Below are positions 14,349 through 20,732 of a stretch of 20,732 nt of DNA, piece by piece. Where the stretch lies: assembly GCA_902478395.1 (NCBI GenBank), contig CABSKZ010000010.1, positions 1-20,732 of the forward strand, given 5' to 3'. The position numbers and the translations under genes were made by a program. The notes under the pieces are model-generated. The model saw nothing but the letters and a program-made list of their open reading frames with translations. It was not told the DNA's origin and searched no databases. The DNA is from an uncultured Eubacteriales bacterium. GTDB lineage: Bacteria; Bacillota; Clostridia; UBA1381; UBA9506. How positions within the stretch are numbered: position 1 is the stretch's first letter; the number at the start of each line of letters is the position of its first letter.

Positions 14349-16298
14349 ATGGTAATTGGAATTTTGGCGCATGTGGACGCAGGAAAAACAACGCTCTCGG
14401 AGGCAATTCTATACCATACGAAAAGTATCCGCACAATGGGGCGGGTAGACCACAGGGACGCTTTTCTCGATACGCATAGCATCGAAAAAGAACGGGGAAT
14501 CACAATTTTTTCTAATCAGGCGGTATTCCCGCTCGGCAAGAATCAATGCTTTCTGCTCGATACACCGGGGCACGCCGATTTCTCGTCAGAAATGGAACGC
14601 GCAGTGTCCGTGATGGACTACGCGATTATGGTTGTCAGTGCGGTTGAAGGGATACAGGGGCACACCGAAACTGTTTGGCGGATATTGAGGAGGTACAAAG
14701 TCCCAACGTTCTTTTTCCTGAATAAAACAGACCGGGACGGTGCAGATGCAGCAGGCGTTATGCGAGCGCTTACAAAACAGTTTTCTGAAGGCTGTGTCCT
14801 GTTTTCAGGACGTTTCCCGGAAGAAATTTATTCCGAAGAGCTTGCGGAAACGCTTGCCGGACTGGACGAAACACTGTTGGAGGAATATGCCGCGGGCCAT
14901 ATAGGAAGCCCGGAATGGGCGGAACGCATACGACAGTTGATTGTGTCAGAGGTTGTATTTCCGTGTTTTTCCGGTTCTGCCCTTCAGGACGAAGGGGTGA
15001 CGGAATTTTTGGCTGCGCTGCCATATCTGACAAAACAGGAAGCAGACAGCACAAGGCCGTTTTCCGGTAGAGTATACCAGCTCCGGCGGGACGCACAGGG
15101 GAACCGGCTGGCGTTTGTGAAGGTGCTGTCCGGTATCCTGCAAGTGAAAGACGAGGTTTTGTGTCCTGGCGAAGGAGAGCCGGAGCTGCGCAAGGTAAAT
15201 GAGCTCAGGCTGTACAGCGGTGCAAAATTTGCGCCGGAGCAGAAAATGGCGGCGGGTGGACTATGCGCCGTAACCGGGCTGGACGGAGTGCGCCCAGGGG
15301 ATATCATCGGGGTGGGCTGCAAAAATGAAGCGGAAATGGAAACGGTTCCAGCGTTGGTGTCCAAAGTATGCTTTGACGGAGCGGTTCCAGCTAGAACCGT
15401 GTTGGGATATTTTAAAATATTGGAAGAGGAAGATCCGCTGCTCGGCGTGGAATGGGATGAAGCGTTGCAGGAACTTCATGTCCATGTGATGGGAACTGTA
15501 CAGCTTGAAGTATTGCGGGAGGTTGTGCGGCAGCGGTTTGGATTAGAGGTCGCATTCGGTGAATGTGAAGTTCTCTACCGTGAAACGGTCGCCGCGCCAG
15601 TCGTGGGATATGGTCACTATGAACCGCTGCGGCATTATGCGGAAGTACATCTGCGGATTTCGCCGGGGGAACGTGGAAGCGGCATTACGTTTTCCAGTGA
15701 ATGCCCAACGGATGTTTTAGAAGAGCGCTATCAAAACCTGGTGCGGACCCATGTGTTTGAAAAGGAGCACCGCGGCGTGCTGACTGGGGCGCCGCTGGCA
15801 GATGTACATATCGCACTTGTAACCGGACGGGCGCATCTGAAACATACGGAGGGCGGCGATTTCCGCGAAGCGGTATACCGCGCGGTACGGCAGGGGCTGT
15901 GCCGGGCGGAAAGTATTTTGCTGGAGCCGTATTACCGCTTTACGGCCTCTGCGCCTGCGGAGTGTGTGGGTAGAATCTTGTCTGACGTTCAACGGCTGGG
16001 TGGAAGCTTTGAGCCGCCTCAAACGGATGGCAGCCGCGCGACTGTGCGCGGAAGGGGACCGGCCTCTGCCTTTATGGGCTATGCAAGGGAGTTTGTATCT
16101 TTTACTAAGGGAAAGGGCAGTCTTTCTATGATGGTTGACGGCTACGAGCCGTGTAAAGACGCGGAAAAGGTTATCGAAAAGCGCGGGTATGATAAGGAGC
16201 GGGACGTTGCCAACACGCCGGACTCAGTTTTCTGCTCCCATGGAGCGGGCTTCCCTGTCAAATGGAATGAGGTCGAACGGTATATACATTGTAAATAG
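14349..16298 (+). CDS. Tet(M)-like ribosomal protection GTPase (EF-G family)
   Basis: A 649-residue translational GTPase, the size of Tet(M)/Tet(O) (about 640) and shorter than EF-G. GTPase motifs: AHVDAGKTT (7-15), RGITI (49-53), DTPGH (71-75) and NKTD (125-128). Domains II-V follow, with EPYYRFTASAP in the C-terminal part. Such proteins bind the ribosome and can free it of tetracycline. The domain IV loop that in Tet(M) reads YSPVST is here HLKHTEGG (about 496-503), so resistance is not assured. The C-terminus NTPDSVFCSHGAGFPVKWNE marks a clostridial chromosomal branch. The ATG at 14349 is preceded by AGGAAAGGA about 10 nt away; the frame is open further upstream, but those residues do not look like a protein. 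It ends 8 bp from the converging araC-type gene. Confidence 0.85.
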   Translation: MVIGILAHVDAGKTTLSEAILYHTKSIRTMGRVDHRDAFLDTHSIEKERGITIFSNQAVFPLGKNQCFLLDTPGHADFSSEMERAVSVMDYAIMVVSAVEGIQGHTETVWRILRRYKVPTFFFLNKTDRDGADAAGVMRALTKQFSEGCVLFSGRFPEEIYSEELAETLAGLDETLLEEYAAGHIGSPEWAERIRQLIVSEVVFPCFSGSALQDEGVTEFLAALPYLTKQEADSTRPFSGRVYQLRRDAQGNRLAFVKVLSGILQVKDEVLCPGEGEPELRKVNELRLYSGAKFAPEQKMAAGGLCAVTGLDGVRPGDIIGVGCKNEAEMETVPALVSKVCFDGAVPARTVLGYFKILEEEDPLLGVEWDEALQELHVHVMGTVQLEVLREVVRQRFGLEVAFGECEVLYRETVAAPVVGYGHYEPLRHYAEVHLRISPGERGSGITFSSECPTDVLEERYQNLVRTHVFEKEHRGVLTGAPLADVHIALVTGRAHLKHTEGGDFREAVYRAVRQGLCRAESILLEPYYRFTASAPAECVGRILSDVQRLGGSFEPPQTDGSRATVRGRGPASAFMGYAREFVSFTKGKGSLSMMVDGYEPCKDAEKVIEKRGYDKERDVANTPDSVFCSHGAGFPVKWNEVERYIHCK

Positions 16299-16306
16299 GA
16301 AAGGTC

Positions 16307-17137
16307 TTAATTCTTTAAGGCTGCCTGTGTTTTTCGCAGTTCTGACGGGGAAACACCATATTTCATTTTGAATGCTTTGAGAAAATTTGATACGGAGGTA
16401 TACCCACAGGCAAAGCAGATTTCTGTAACAGACAGCGGCGTTGCTTCGAGTATTTTTTTCGCATAGGCAAGTTTTAGCTCGGACAGGTAACGCATTGGGC
16501 TTATCCCCATTCTCTCATGAAACAGTTTACAGAAATAGCTTGGGTTCAAATTCACGCAGGCGGCAATTTTTTGCAGCGGCGGATTTTCCCGGAAATGGGT
16601 CCGCATGTAAAGCGCGGCTTTCTGTATGAAGACGGGCATGTGGTTTTGTGCTGTCATACGGTCGGTTTGCCGCACTCCGTTTAAAAGAAGCAGGAGCAGG
16701 CAATCCATCAGGTTTTGTGCATAGTGGCTGTCCGGCATTGTTTCCAGACGCAAAAGTTCTGCTAAACCTGTCATTTTCGTAAATTCCACGCCGGAGAACT
16801 GGCGGACTACATTGCCTCCGGTGCGCAAAAGGCGTTCCGTCAAATCCTCAGATAGAATACTCTCATCAAACATGATGTTATAAAGTTCAAGCGGTTCTTC
16901 TACCAAAATTTCGTGAAAATCCGTTGAGGTGAGCACATATACACTGCCGGTTTTCAGCAAGAACTCCCGGCCGTTTAGGCGTTGTATGCCCTTGCCGTCC
17001 AGAATGATTTCAATTTCAAAAAAGTCGTGCCAGTGAAGCCGGTAATCGGAACGAATACTCTTTCTGGTTACGGCTATTTTTTTGTCCGTCCCTATAAACT
17101 GTTCTGACGTGAGTTTATCATTCTCTATATTCCGCAT
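16307..17137 (-). CDS. AraC-family transcriptional regulator
   Basis: A 276-residue regulator. The N-terminal cupin-like domain contains YRLHWHDFFEIEIILDGKG, the usual sugar-sensing pocket region. The C-terminal 100 residues hold two helix-turn-helix motifs, QKIAACVNLNPSYFCKLFHE and TEICFACGYTSVSNFLKAFK, ending with YGVSPSELRK. The ATG has AAGGAGGGA 6 nt upstream. It is divergent from the ROK kinase-isomerase operon with 151 bp between, so it probably controls that operon in response to its substrate. No terminator separates its 3' end from the converging Tet-like gene (8-bp gap). Confidence 0.9.
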   Translation of the reverse strand: MRNIENDKLTSEQFIGTDKKIAVTRKSIRSDYRLHWHDFFEIEIILDGKGIQRLNGREFLLKTGSVYVLTSTDFHEILVEEPLELYNIMFDESILSEDLTERLLRTGGNVVRQFSGVEFTKMTGLAELLRLETMPDSHYAQNLMDCLLLLLLNGVRQTDRMTAQNHMPVFIQKAALYMRTHFRENPPLQKIAACVNLNPSYFCKLFHERMGISPMRYLSELKLAYAKKILEATPLSVTEICFACGYTSVSNFLKAFKMKYGVSPSELRKTQAALKN

Positions 17138-17183
17138 GGACTATCCCTCCTTTTCATTATCTTAATACAAATGCTCGTAAAAA

Positions 17184-17217
17184 TCAATATTGAATCGAAA
17201 AACAAAAAAATGATAAT
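17184..17217 (+). promoter_or_regulatory. Promoter of the ROK-SIS operon with palindrome at the -35
   Basis: TTGAAT (17190-17195) and GATAAT (17212-17217) are 16 bp apart (an 18-bp reading with TAATAA is also possible). The perfect palindrome TCAATATTGA (17184-17193) overlaps the -35 box. The divergent AraC-type regulator, or another dimeric factor, may bind there; AraC proteins more often use direct repeats, so the binder is uncertain. Confidence 0.5.
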
Positions 17218-17288
17218 AAATACACTAAATTTGAGAAGCCAGCCTTCACTTTCTGCGGTAGGATAAAAGGGAAGGAGGCGAAAAGCTT

Positions 17289-18230
17289 ATGCTGGCGGGA
17301 ATTGATATCGGCGGAACCAAGTGTGCGGTGGTTTTGGGGCATGAAGGACGAATCGCCAAACAGACGGTTTTTCAAACAGCCGGGTATTCTGAAACCATGG
17401 AAAGAATTTTTTGTGAGATTGAGAAATTGGGGCAATTTGAAGCAATCGGTATTAGCTGCGGTGGTCCGGTTGATATACGGCAAGGGATTATTCAGTCGCC
17501 GCCTAATTTGCCGGGGTGGGAGAATGTACCAATCGTGTCAATGCTGGAGAAACAATTTGGAGTGCCAGCCAGTCTGCAAAACGACGCAAACGCATGTGCG
17601 GTTGCGGAATGGCGGTTCGGAGCGGGGCAGGGTACGAAAAATTTGATATTCCTGACCTTCGGAACAGGGTTAGGTGCTGGGCTGATACTGGACGGAAAAC
17701 TTTACTGCGGAACAAATGGAATGGCGGGAGAGATAGGACATATCCGCATGGCAGATACCGGCCCTGTTGGATTTGGAAAGGCAGGCTCGTTAGAAGGTTT
17801 TTGCAGCGGCGGCGGAATCGCGCAGCTTGGCAGAATGAGGGCGTTGGAGCAGTTCCAGACGGGCAAGGCCGTGTCGTTTTGTAAAGATGGCGATTTTGAA
17901 GCGATAACCGCCAAATCAATAGGAATCAGCGCGGAAGGCGGAGATGAAGACGCCGCAGGAGTATTCGCGGAAAGCGGACGCATGCTCGGACTTGGGCTGT
18001 CTATCCTGATTGATATTTTGAATCCAGAAAAAATCATAATTGGCAGCGTTTATGCGAGAAGCCGGAAGCTGTTGGAAGGTGAGATGAACCGGGCAATAGC
18101 ACGCGAAGCCTTGGAACGCGCCTGTGCAGTTTGTGAGGTTGTTCCGGCCGCTCTGGGGGATGAACTCGGCAGCATTGCCGCGCTTGCAGTTGCGCAAGAC
18201 AGGCTGGACACTCTGAAATCTGTAGAATAA
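17289..18230 (+). CDS. ROK-family sugar kinase lacking the zinc-cysteine motif
   Basis: A 313-residue ROK protein, the usual length for kinases of glucose, N-acetylmannosamine, fructose and similar sugars. The ATP-binding GIDIGGTK is at 4-11, the catalytic aspartate is Asp99 in QNDANACAVAE, and LTFGTGLGAGLILDG binds phosphate. GEIGH (148-151 region) and SLEG (167-170) are kept as sugar-binding residues. However, the CxCGxxGC zinc motif normally between them is absent (ADTGPVGFGKAGSLEG). There is no N-terminal DNA-binding domain, so it is an enzyme rather than a repressor. AAGGAGG lies 9 nt before the ATG. It is followed after 17 bp by a sugar-phosphate isomerase gene. Substrate unknown. Confidence 0.88.
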   Translation: MLAGIDIGGTKCAVVLGHEGRIAKQTVFQTAGYSETMERIFCEIEKLGQFEAIGISCGGPVDIRQGIIQSPPNLPGWENVPIVSMLEKQFGVPASLQNDANACAVAEWRFGAGQGTKNLIFLTFGTGLGAGLILDGKLYCGTNGMAGEIGHIRMADTGPVGFGKAGSLEGFCSGGGIAQLGRMRALEQFQTGKAVSFCKDGDFEAITAKSIGISAEGGDEDAAGVFAESGRMLGLGLSILIDILNPEKIIIGSVYARSRKLLEGEMNRAIAREALERACAVCEVVPAALGDELGSIAALAVAQDRLDTLKSVE

Positions 18231-18247
18231 AAAGGGAGGAATTATCT

Positions 18248-18904
18248 TTGCAGGAGCTTATCAAACGGTATCCAATGCTGGAAGGCTGTGTTCCCTCTAT
18301 CGATTCGCTGTTGGACCTGATGGAAAAAACCAGCCGCAACGGCGCGAAGCTGCTGCTTTGCGGGAATGGCGGCAGCAGCGCCGACTGTGACCATATCGCA
18401 GGAGAATTAATGAAAGGCTTTTTGAGCAGCCGAACCATGAGACATGACGACCGGGTACGTTTTGAAAACCAGCTCGGTCCCGATGCAAAACCGTTTGCAG
18501 AGTGTTTGCAGTATGGAATCCCGGCGGTTTCGCTCACGAACCACTGCGCTGTTTTATCAGCGTTCGCGAATGATGTAAATCCGGAGTTGGTATTTGCACA
18601 GCAGGTCTGGGGGCTGGGGCGCAAGGGCGATTTGCTTATTGGGCTATCTACTTCAGGAAATTCGAAGAATGTAATCAATGCTATTAAAACTGCAAAAGTC
18701 ATGAACATAAAAACAGCGGGGCTGACAGGAGCAAAAAGCTGTCAGATGGATGGGCTTTGTGATGTTGTGATTCACGTTCCGGAGACGGAAACCTACAAAG
18801 TTCAAGAATTGCATCTACCGGTCTACCATTATTTATGCGCAGAACTGGAAAAGAGAATGTTTGGAGAAGGGGAAAAATATTATGATGATTTGAATCTAGT
18901 GTAG
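18248..18904 (+). CDS. SIS-domain sugar-phosphate isomerase, GmhA-like
   Basis: A 218-residue protein with one sugar isomerase (SIS) fold. GNGGSSADCDHIAGELMKG (39 onward), LSTSGNS (133-139) and VQELHLPVYH (185-194) match GmhA, the sedoheptulose-7-phosphate isomerase. Residues corresponding to GmhA Glu65, Gln172 and His180 appear as Glu53, Gln186 and His194, so it should be catalytic. A stretch of about 30 residues (60-90) between the first helix and GIPAVSLTNH is longer than in GmhA. The start is TTG with GGGAGG 8 nt upstream. Pairing with a ROK kinase suggests that the kinase product is its substrate; heptose or another sugar is possible. Confidence 0.82.
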   Translation: MQELIKRYPMLEGCVPSIDSLLDLMEKTSRNGAKLLLCGNGGSSADCDHIAGELMKGFLSSRTMRHDDRVRFENQLGPDAKPFAECLQYGIPAVSLTNHCAVLSAFANDVNPELVFAQQVWGLGRKGDLLIGLSTSGNSKNVINAIKTAKVMNIKTAGLTGAKSCQMDGLCDVVIHVPETETYKVQELHLPVYHYLCAELEKRMFGEGEKYYDDLNLV

Positions 18905-19027
18905 CACCGCACAACGGAGACAGTATACCGCAGTCCTTTGGTATGAAAATAAATATACGGATGCTGCCCAGGCGGCGCCCCGCCGTTCAACGCTTTCAGC
19001 GGAATTTTGTATTCCGATAAAAACATA

Positions 19028-19073
19028 AAATTAAGATGTCCCCGTCTCTTAGGCAGGAGACATCTTAATTTAG
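19028..19073. terminator. Bidirectional terminator between SIS and fetB genes
   Basis: AAATTAAGATGTC (19028-19040) and GACATCTTAATTT (19059-19071) form a perfect 13-bp stem around an 18-nt loop. An alternative inner pairing GTCTC/GAGAC is possible. It lies between converging genes; the 120 bp between it and the SIS stop contain no gene. Confidence 0.7.
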
Positions 19074-19094
19074 GTATCAATAAAGATATATCCG

Positions 19095-19868
19095 TCATAA
19101 CAAAATCTGGTTCCGGTCATTATACAGCGTTCTATACCCGAGATTCAACGAACAAAACACACTGAGGCAGACACCGGCGCAGATGGCTATCATAATTGCG
19201 ATTTGATATAGAATAGCAGTGGTGGGCGGCGTGCCGGAAAGAATCTGCCCGGTCATCATACCCGGCAGGAAGATGATGCCCATTCCGAGCATAGAATTGA
19301 GTGTCGGCATCATGGCTGTTTCCAGTGCGTTGTTTACAATTGGCTTTAAAATGGCTTTTGGCGTAACGCCAAGATTTATCAGCGTATTTATTTTGGCGCG
19401 CTGGGAGTGCAGGCCCTCCGTGAAGCTTTTCAGTCCCAACGTAATCCCTGTCATGGAATTCCCGATTATCATGCCGGCTAATGGGATGGTATACTGCGGA
19501 TTGAAAAAGTTTTCTCCCACCACGGCACACACAAAATATATGAGAACGAGCAAGCCACAAATTCCCAGTGACGCACTGACTGCAATTTTAAACTTCCAGT
19601 TCAGTTTTTTCTGTGTGGACAGCACCCGGTGAATGGAGAAAGCCATCATTAGGACTAAGAACAGCACTGTGAAAACTGGGTGCGCATTTTTGAAAAGATA
19701 GGTAAGAATAATTCCGGCAACAACGAGTTGAACCGTCATGCGCAAGCTGGCCCAAAGCACCAGCTTGGTTTTATTCACTTCAGATTTTTTCATTACAAAC
19801 AACACAACCAGCAATAATAGATAAATCAAGCAAAACTGGCCAATGCCGATTTTTACAGCCCCATTCAT
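19095..19868 (-). CDS. fetB: ABC exporter permease, FetB (UPF0014) family
   Basis: A 257-residue membrane protein with about seven membrane segments. Family marks are PLAGMIIGNSMTGITLGLKSF and GIIFLPGMMTGQILSGTPP. In E. coli FetAB exports iron and protects against oxidative stress; metal export is the expected role here, though the metal is not determined. Its ATG overlaps the stop of the ATPase gene upstream by 4 bp (ATGA), which indicates coupled translation and a two-gene operon. Confidence 0.88.
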   Translation of the reverse strand: MNGAVKIGIGQFCLIYLLLLVVLFVMKKSEVNKTKLVLWASLRMTVQLVVAGIILTYLFKNAHPVFTVLFLVLMMAFSIHRVLSTQKKLNWKFKIAVSASLGICGLLVLIYFVCAVVGENFFNPQYTIPLAGMIIGNSMTGITLGLKSFTEGLHSQRAKINTLINLGVTPKAILKPIVNNALETAMMPTLNSMLGMGIIFLPGMMTGQILSGTPPTTAILYQIAIMIAICAGVCLSVFCSLNLGYRTLYNDRNQILL

Positions 19869-20497
19869 TCTTCATTCCTCTTTTCCAGACGGAGCGTATG
19901 TTCTGAAAAAGACTGGATTAAGCGCAAATCATGGCTGACGATAATCAGCTCCGTCTTTTGTTTTTTACAGTATCCAGTCAGATTTTCAAGCACTGCGGCT
20001 GCATTTTCGTGATCCAGCGCGGAGGTTGGCTCGTCAAGCAGCAGGACATCTGGGCCGAAAGATAGAAAAACAGCTATATACAGCCTCTGCCGTTCGCCGC
20101 CGGACATGGTCATAACCTCCTTATCCAGTGGCATTTCCAGCCGACAGAGGGTTAAAAAGAACATAATTTGTTCATCGGCAGGCGGTTCCATATTCCGGTA
20201 ATGGTAAAACAGCCGGAAATTTTCGGAAATTGTGCCGTCAAAAAGAAAGACATCCTGCGAGACAAGAGATACTTTTTGCCGGAGGCTGATAGTGTCCAGC
20301 TCCGCGATATCACGGCCCCGGTAATAAATTGTGCCTGCGGCAGGGGAGAGTGAAGCATTCATTAGTTTTAAAAGCGTACTTTTTCCGGAGCCACTTTTCC
20401 CGGCTATAAAGGCGATCTTGCCTGCGGGCAGCTCTGTATCCGGATAAAAAATCATATTGTTGAAGTTTAAACTCCTGAACTGAAAAAGCGCTGGCAT
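19865..20497 (-). CDS. fetA: ABC exporter ATP-binding protein, FetA family
   Basis: A 210-residue ABC ATPase. Walker A GKSGSGKST (33-41), Q-loop SLVSQDVFLF, signature MSGGERQR, Walker B VLLLDEPTSALD and the switch histidine in IIVSHD are all intact. Small size and pairing with a UPF0014 permease identify FetA. I chose the ATG at 20497, preceded by AGGTGG; a longer frame from 20524 has no better site and overlaps the region just after the promoter. It powers the FetB permease. Confidence 0.88.
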   Translation of the reverse strand: MPALFQFRSLNFNNMIFYPDTELPAGKIAFIAGKSGSGKSTLLKLMNASLSPAAGTIYYRGRDIAELDTISLRQKVSLVSQDVFLFDGTISENFRLFYHYRNMEPPADEQIMFFLTLCRLEMPLDKEVMTMSGGERQRLYIAVFLSFGPDVLLLDEPTSALDHENAAAVLENLTGYCKKQKTELIIVSHDLRLIQSFSEHTLRLEKRNEE

Positions 20498-20527
20498 TTT
20501 TACACCACCTGATAATATAACCATTTT

Positions 20528-20562
20528 ATTATATTTTGGCCGATGTTTTGCTTCGCAAACAT
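20528..20562 (-). promoter_or_regulatory. Promoter region of fetAB with inverted repeat
   Basis: On the minus strand a perfect TATAAT lies at 20528-20533, with a poor -35 at 17 bp. An inverted repeat ATGTTTTGC-TTC-GCAAACAT (20543-20562, one unpaired base) covers the -35 position. A weak -35 under a palindrome suggests activation or repression by a regulator, possibly a metal or stress sensor. Confidence 0.45.
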
Positions 20563-20604
20563 AATATGCAGGATTGCATTCGGCATAGCTGTGAATGCCC
20601 GTAA

Positions 20605-20635
20605 TTTAAAACCACCCTTTTCGGGTGGTTTTAAA
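20605..20635. terminator. Bidirectional terminator near the window end
   Basis: TTTAAAACCACCC (20605-20617) and GGGTGGTTTTAAA (20623-20635) make a perfect 13-bp stem with a 5-nt loop and flanking A/T tracts on both sides. It probably ends a gene lying to the right on the minus strand, insulating the fetAB promoter. Confidence 0.8.
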
Positions 20636-20732
20636 AATAAATTGCTTCCCTATTTTGCGGAGGGAAAGAAGGGGCGGAGCGTTGCGGCAACGCCGCTGAT
20701 AGGCATGGTTTGCAGCCAGATATGTCCTGGGC
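20636..20732. other. Unassigned end of window
   Basis: This 97-bp piece is richer in GC and contains GCGTTGC-G-GCAACGC, a 7-bp palindrome. Minus-strand frames are open from the window edge for about 25-40 codons, but none is recognisable. It may be the 3' end of a gene continuing outside. Confidence 0.2.

Overview
This window is a stretch of chromosome from a low-to-mid GC, endospore-forming Clostridia-type Firmicute. The evidence for that is a clear SpoIIID, strong AGGAGG-type ribosome binding sites, several TTG starts, sigma-A promoters with 17-bp spacers, an ECF sigma/DUF4179 pair and a TnpX/TnpW-type recombinase module. No rRNA, tRNA or CRISPR array was seen.

Layout: (1) 1-2655 holds a GH2 beta-mannosidase behind a promoter that carries a perfect palindromic operator. 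(2) 2656-5090 is an accessory insert: a string of stem-loops, a terminator, a 57-codon TnpW-like gene and a large serine recombinase, followed by about 400 bp with no convincing gene. (3) 5091-7358 holds a UvrD/PcrA-type helicase with its own promoter. (4) 7359-8549 holds spoIIID on the minus strand with a sigma-E-like promoter. Upstream of it lies an odd noncoding segment with long imperfect inverted repeats and a possible small RNA. (5) 8550-9178 holds a DUF2798 membrane protein gene with a hairpin in its leader. (6) 9454-12048 holds a small membrane protein gene and a fused secDF, probably one operon. (7) 12157-13606 holds an ECF sigma factor and its membrane DUF4179 partner (minus strand, overlapping genes). 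(8) 13964-16298 holds a Tet(M)-like ribosomal-protection GTPase behind a leader of about 350 nt that can form alternative hairpins. (9) 16307-18904 holds an AraC-type regulator diverging from an operon of a zinc-motif-less ROK sugar kinase and a GmhA-like SIS isomerase. (10) 19095-20497 holds the fetA-fetB type ABC exporter (minus strand, 4-bp overlap).

Functional threads are carbohydrate use (beta-mannosidase; ROK kinase plus isomerase under AraC control), envelope and secretion functions (secDF, ECF/anti-sigma, metal export) and translation protection. The most unusual material is noncoding: the structured segment before tnpW, the inverted-repeat/small-RNA locus upstream of spoIIID, and the leader of the Tet-like gene. 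The intrinsic signals are visible in the sequence, but their functions are inference. I did not identify a complete new multi-gene system.
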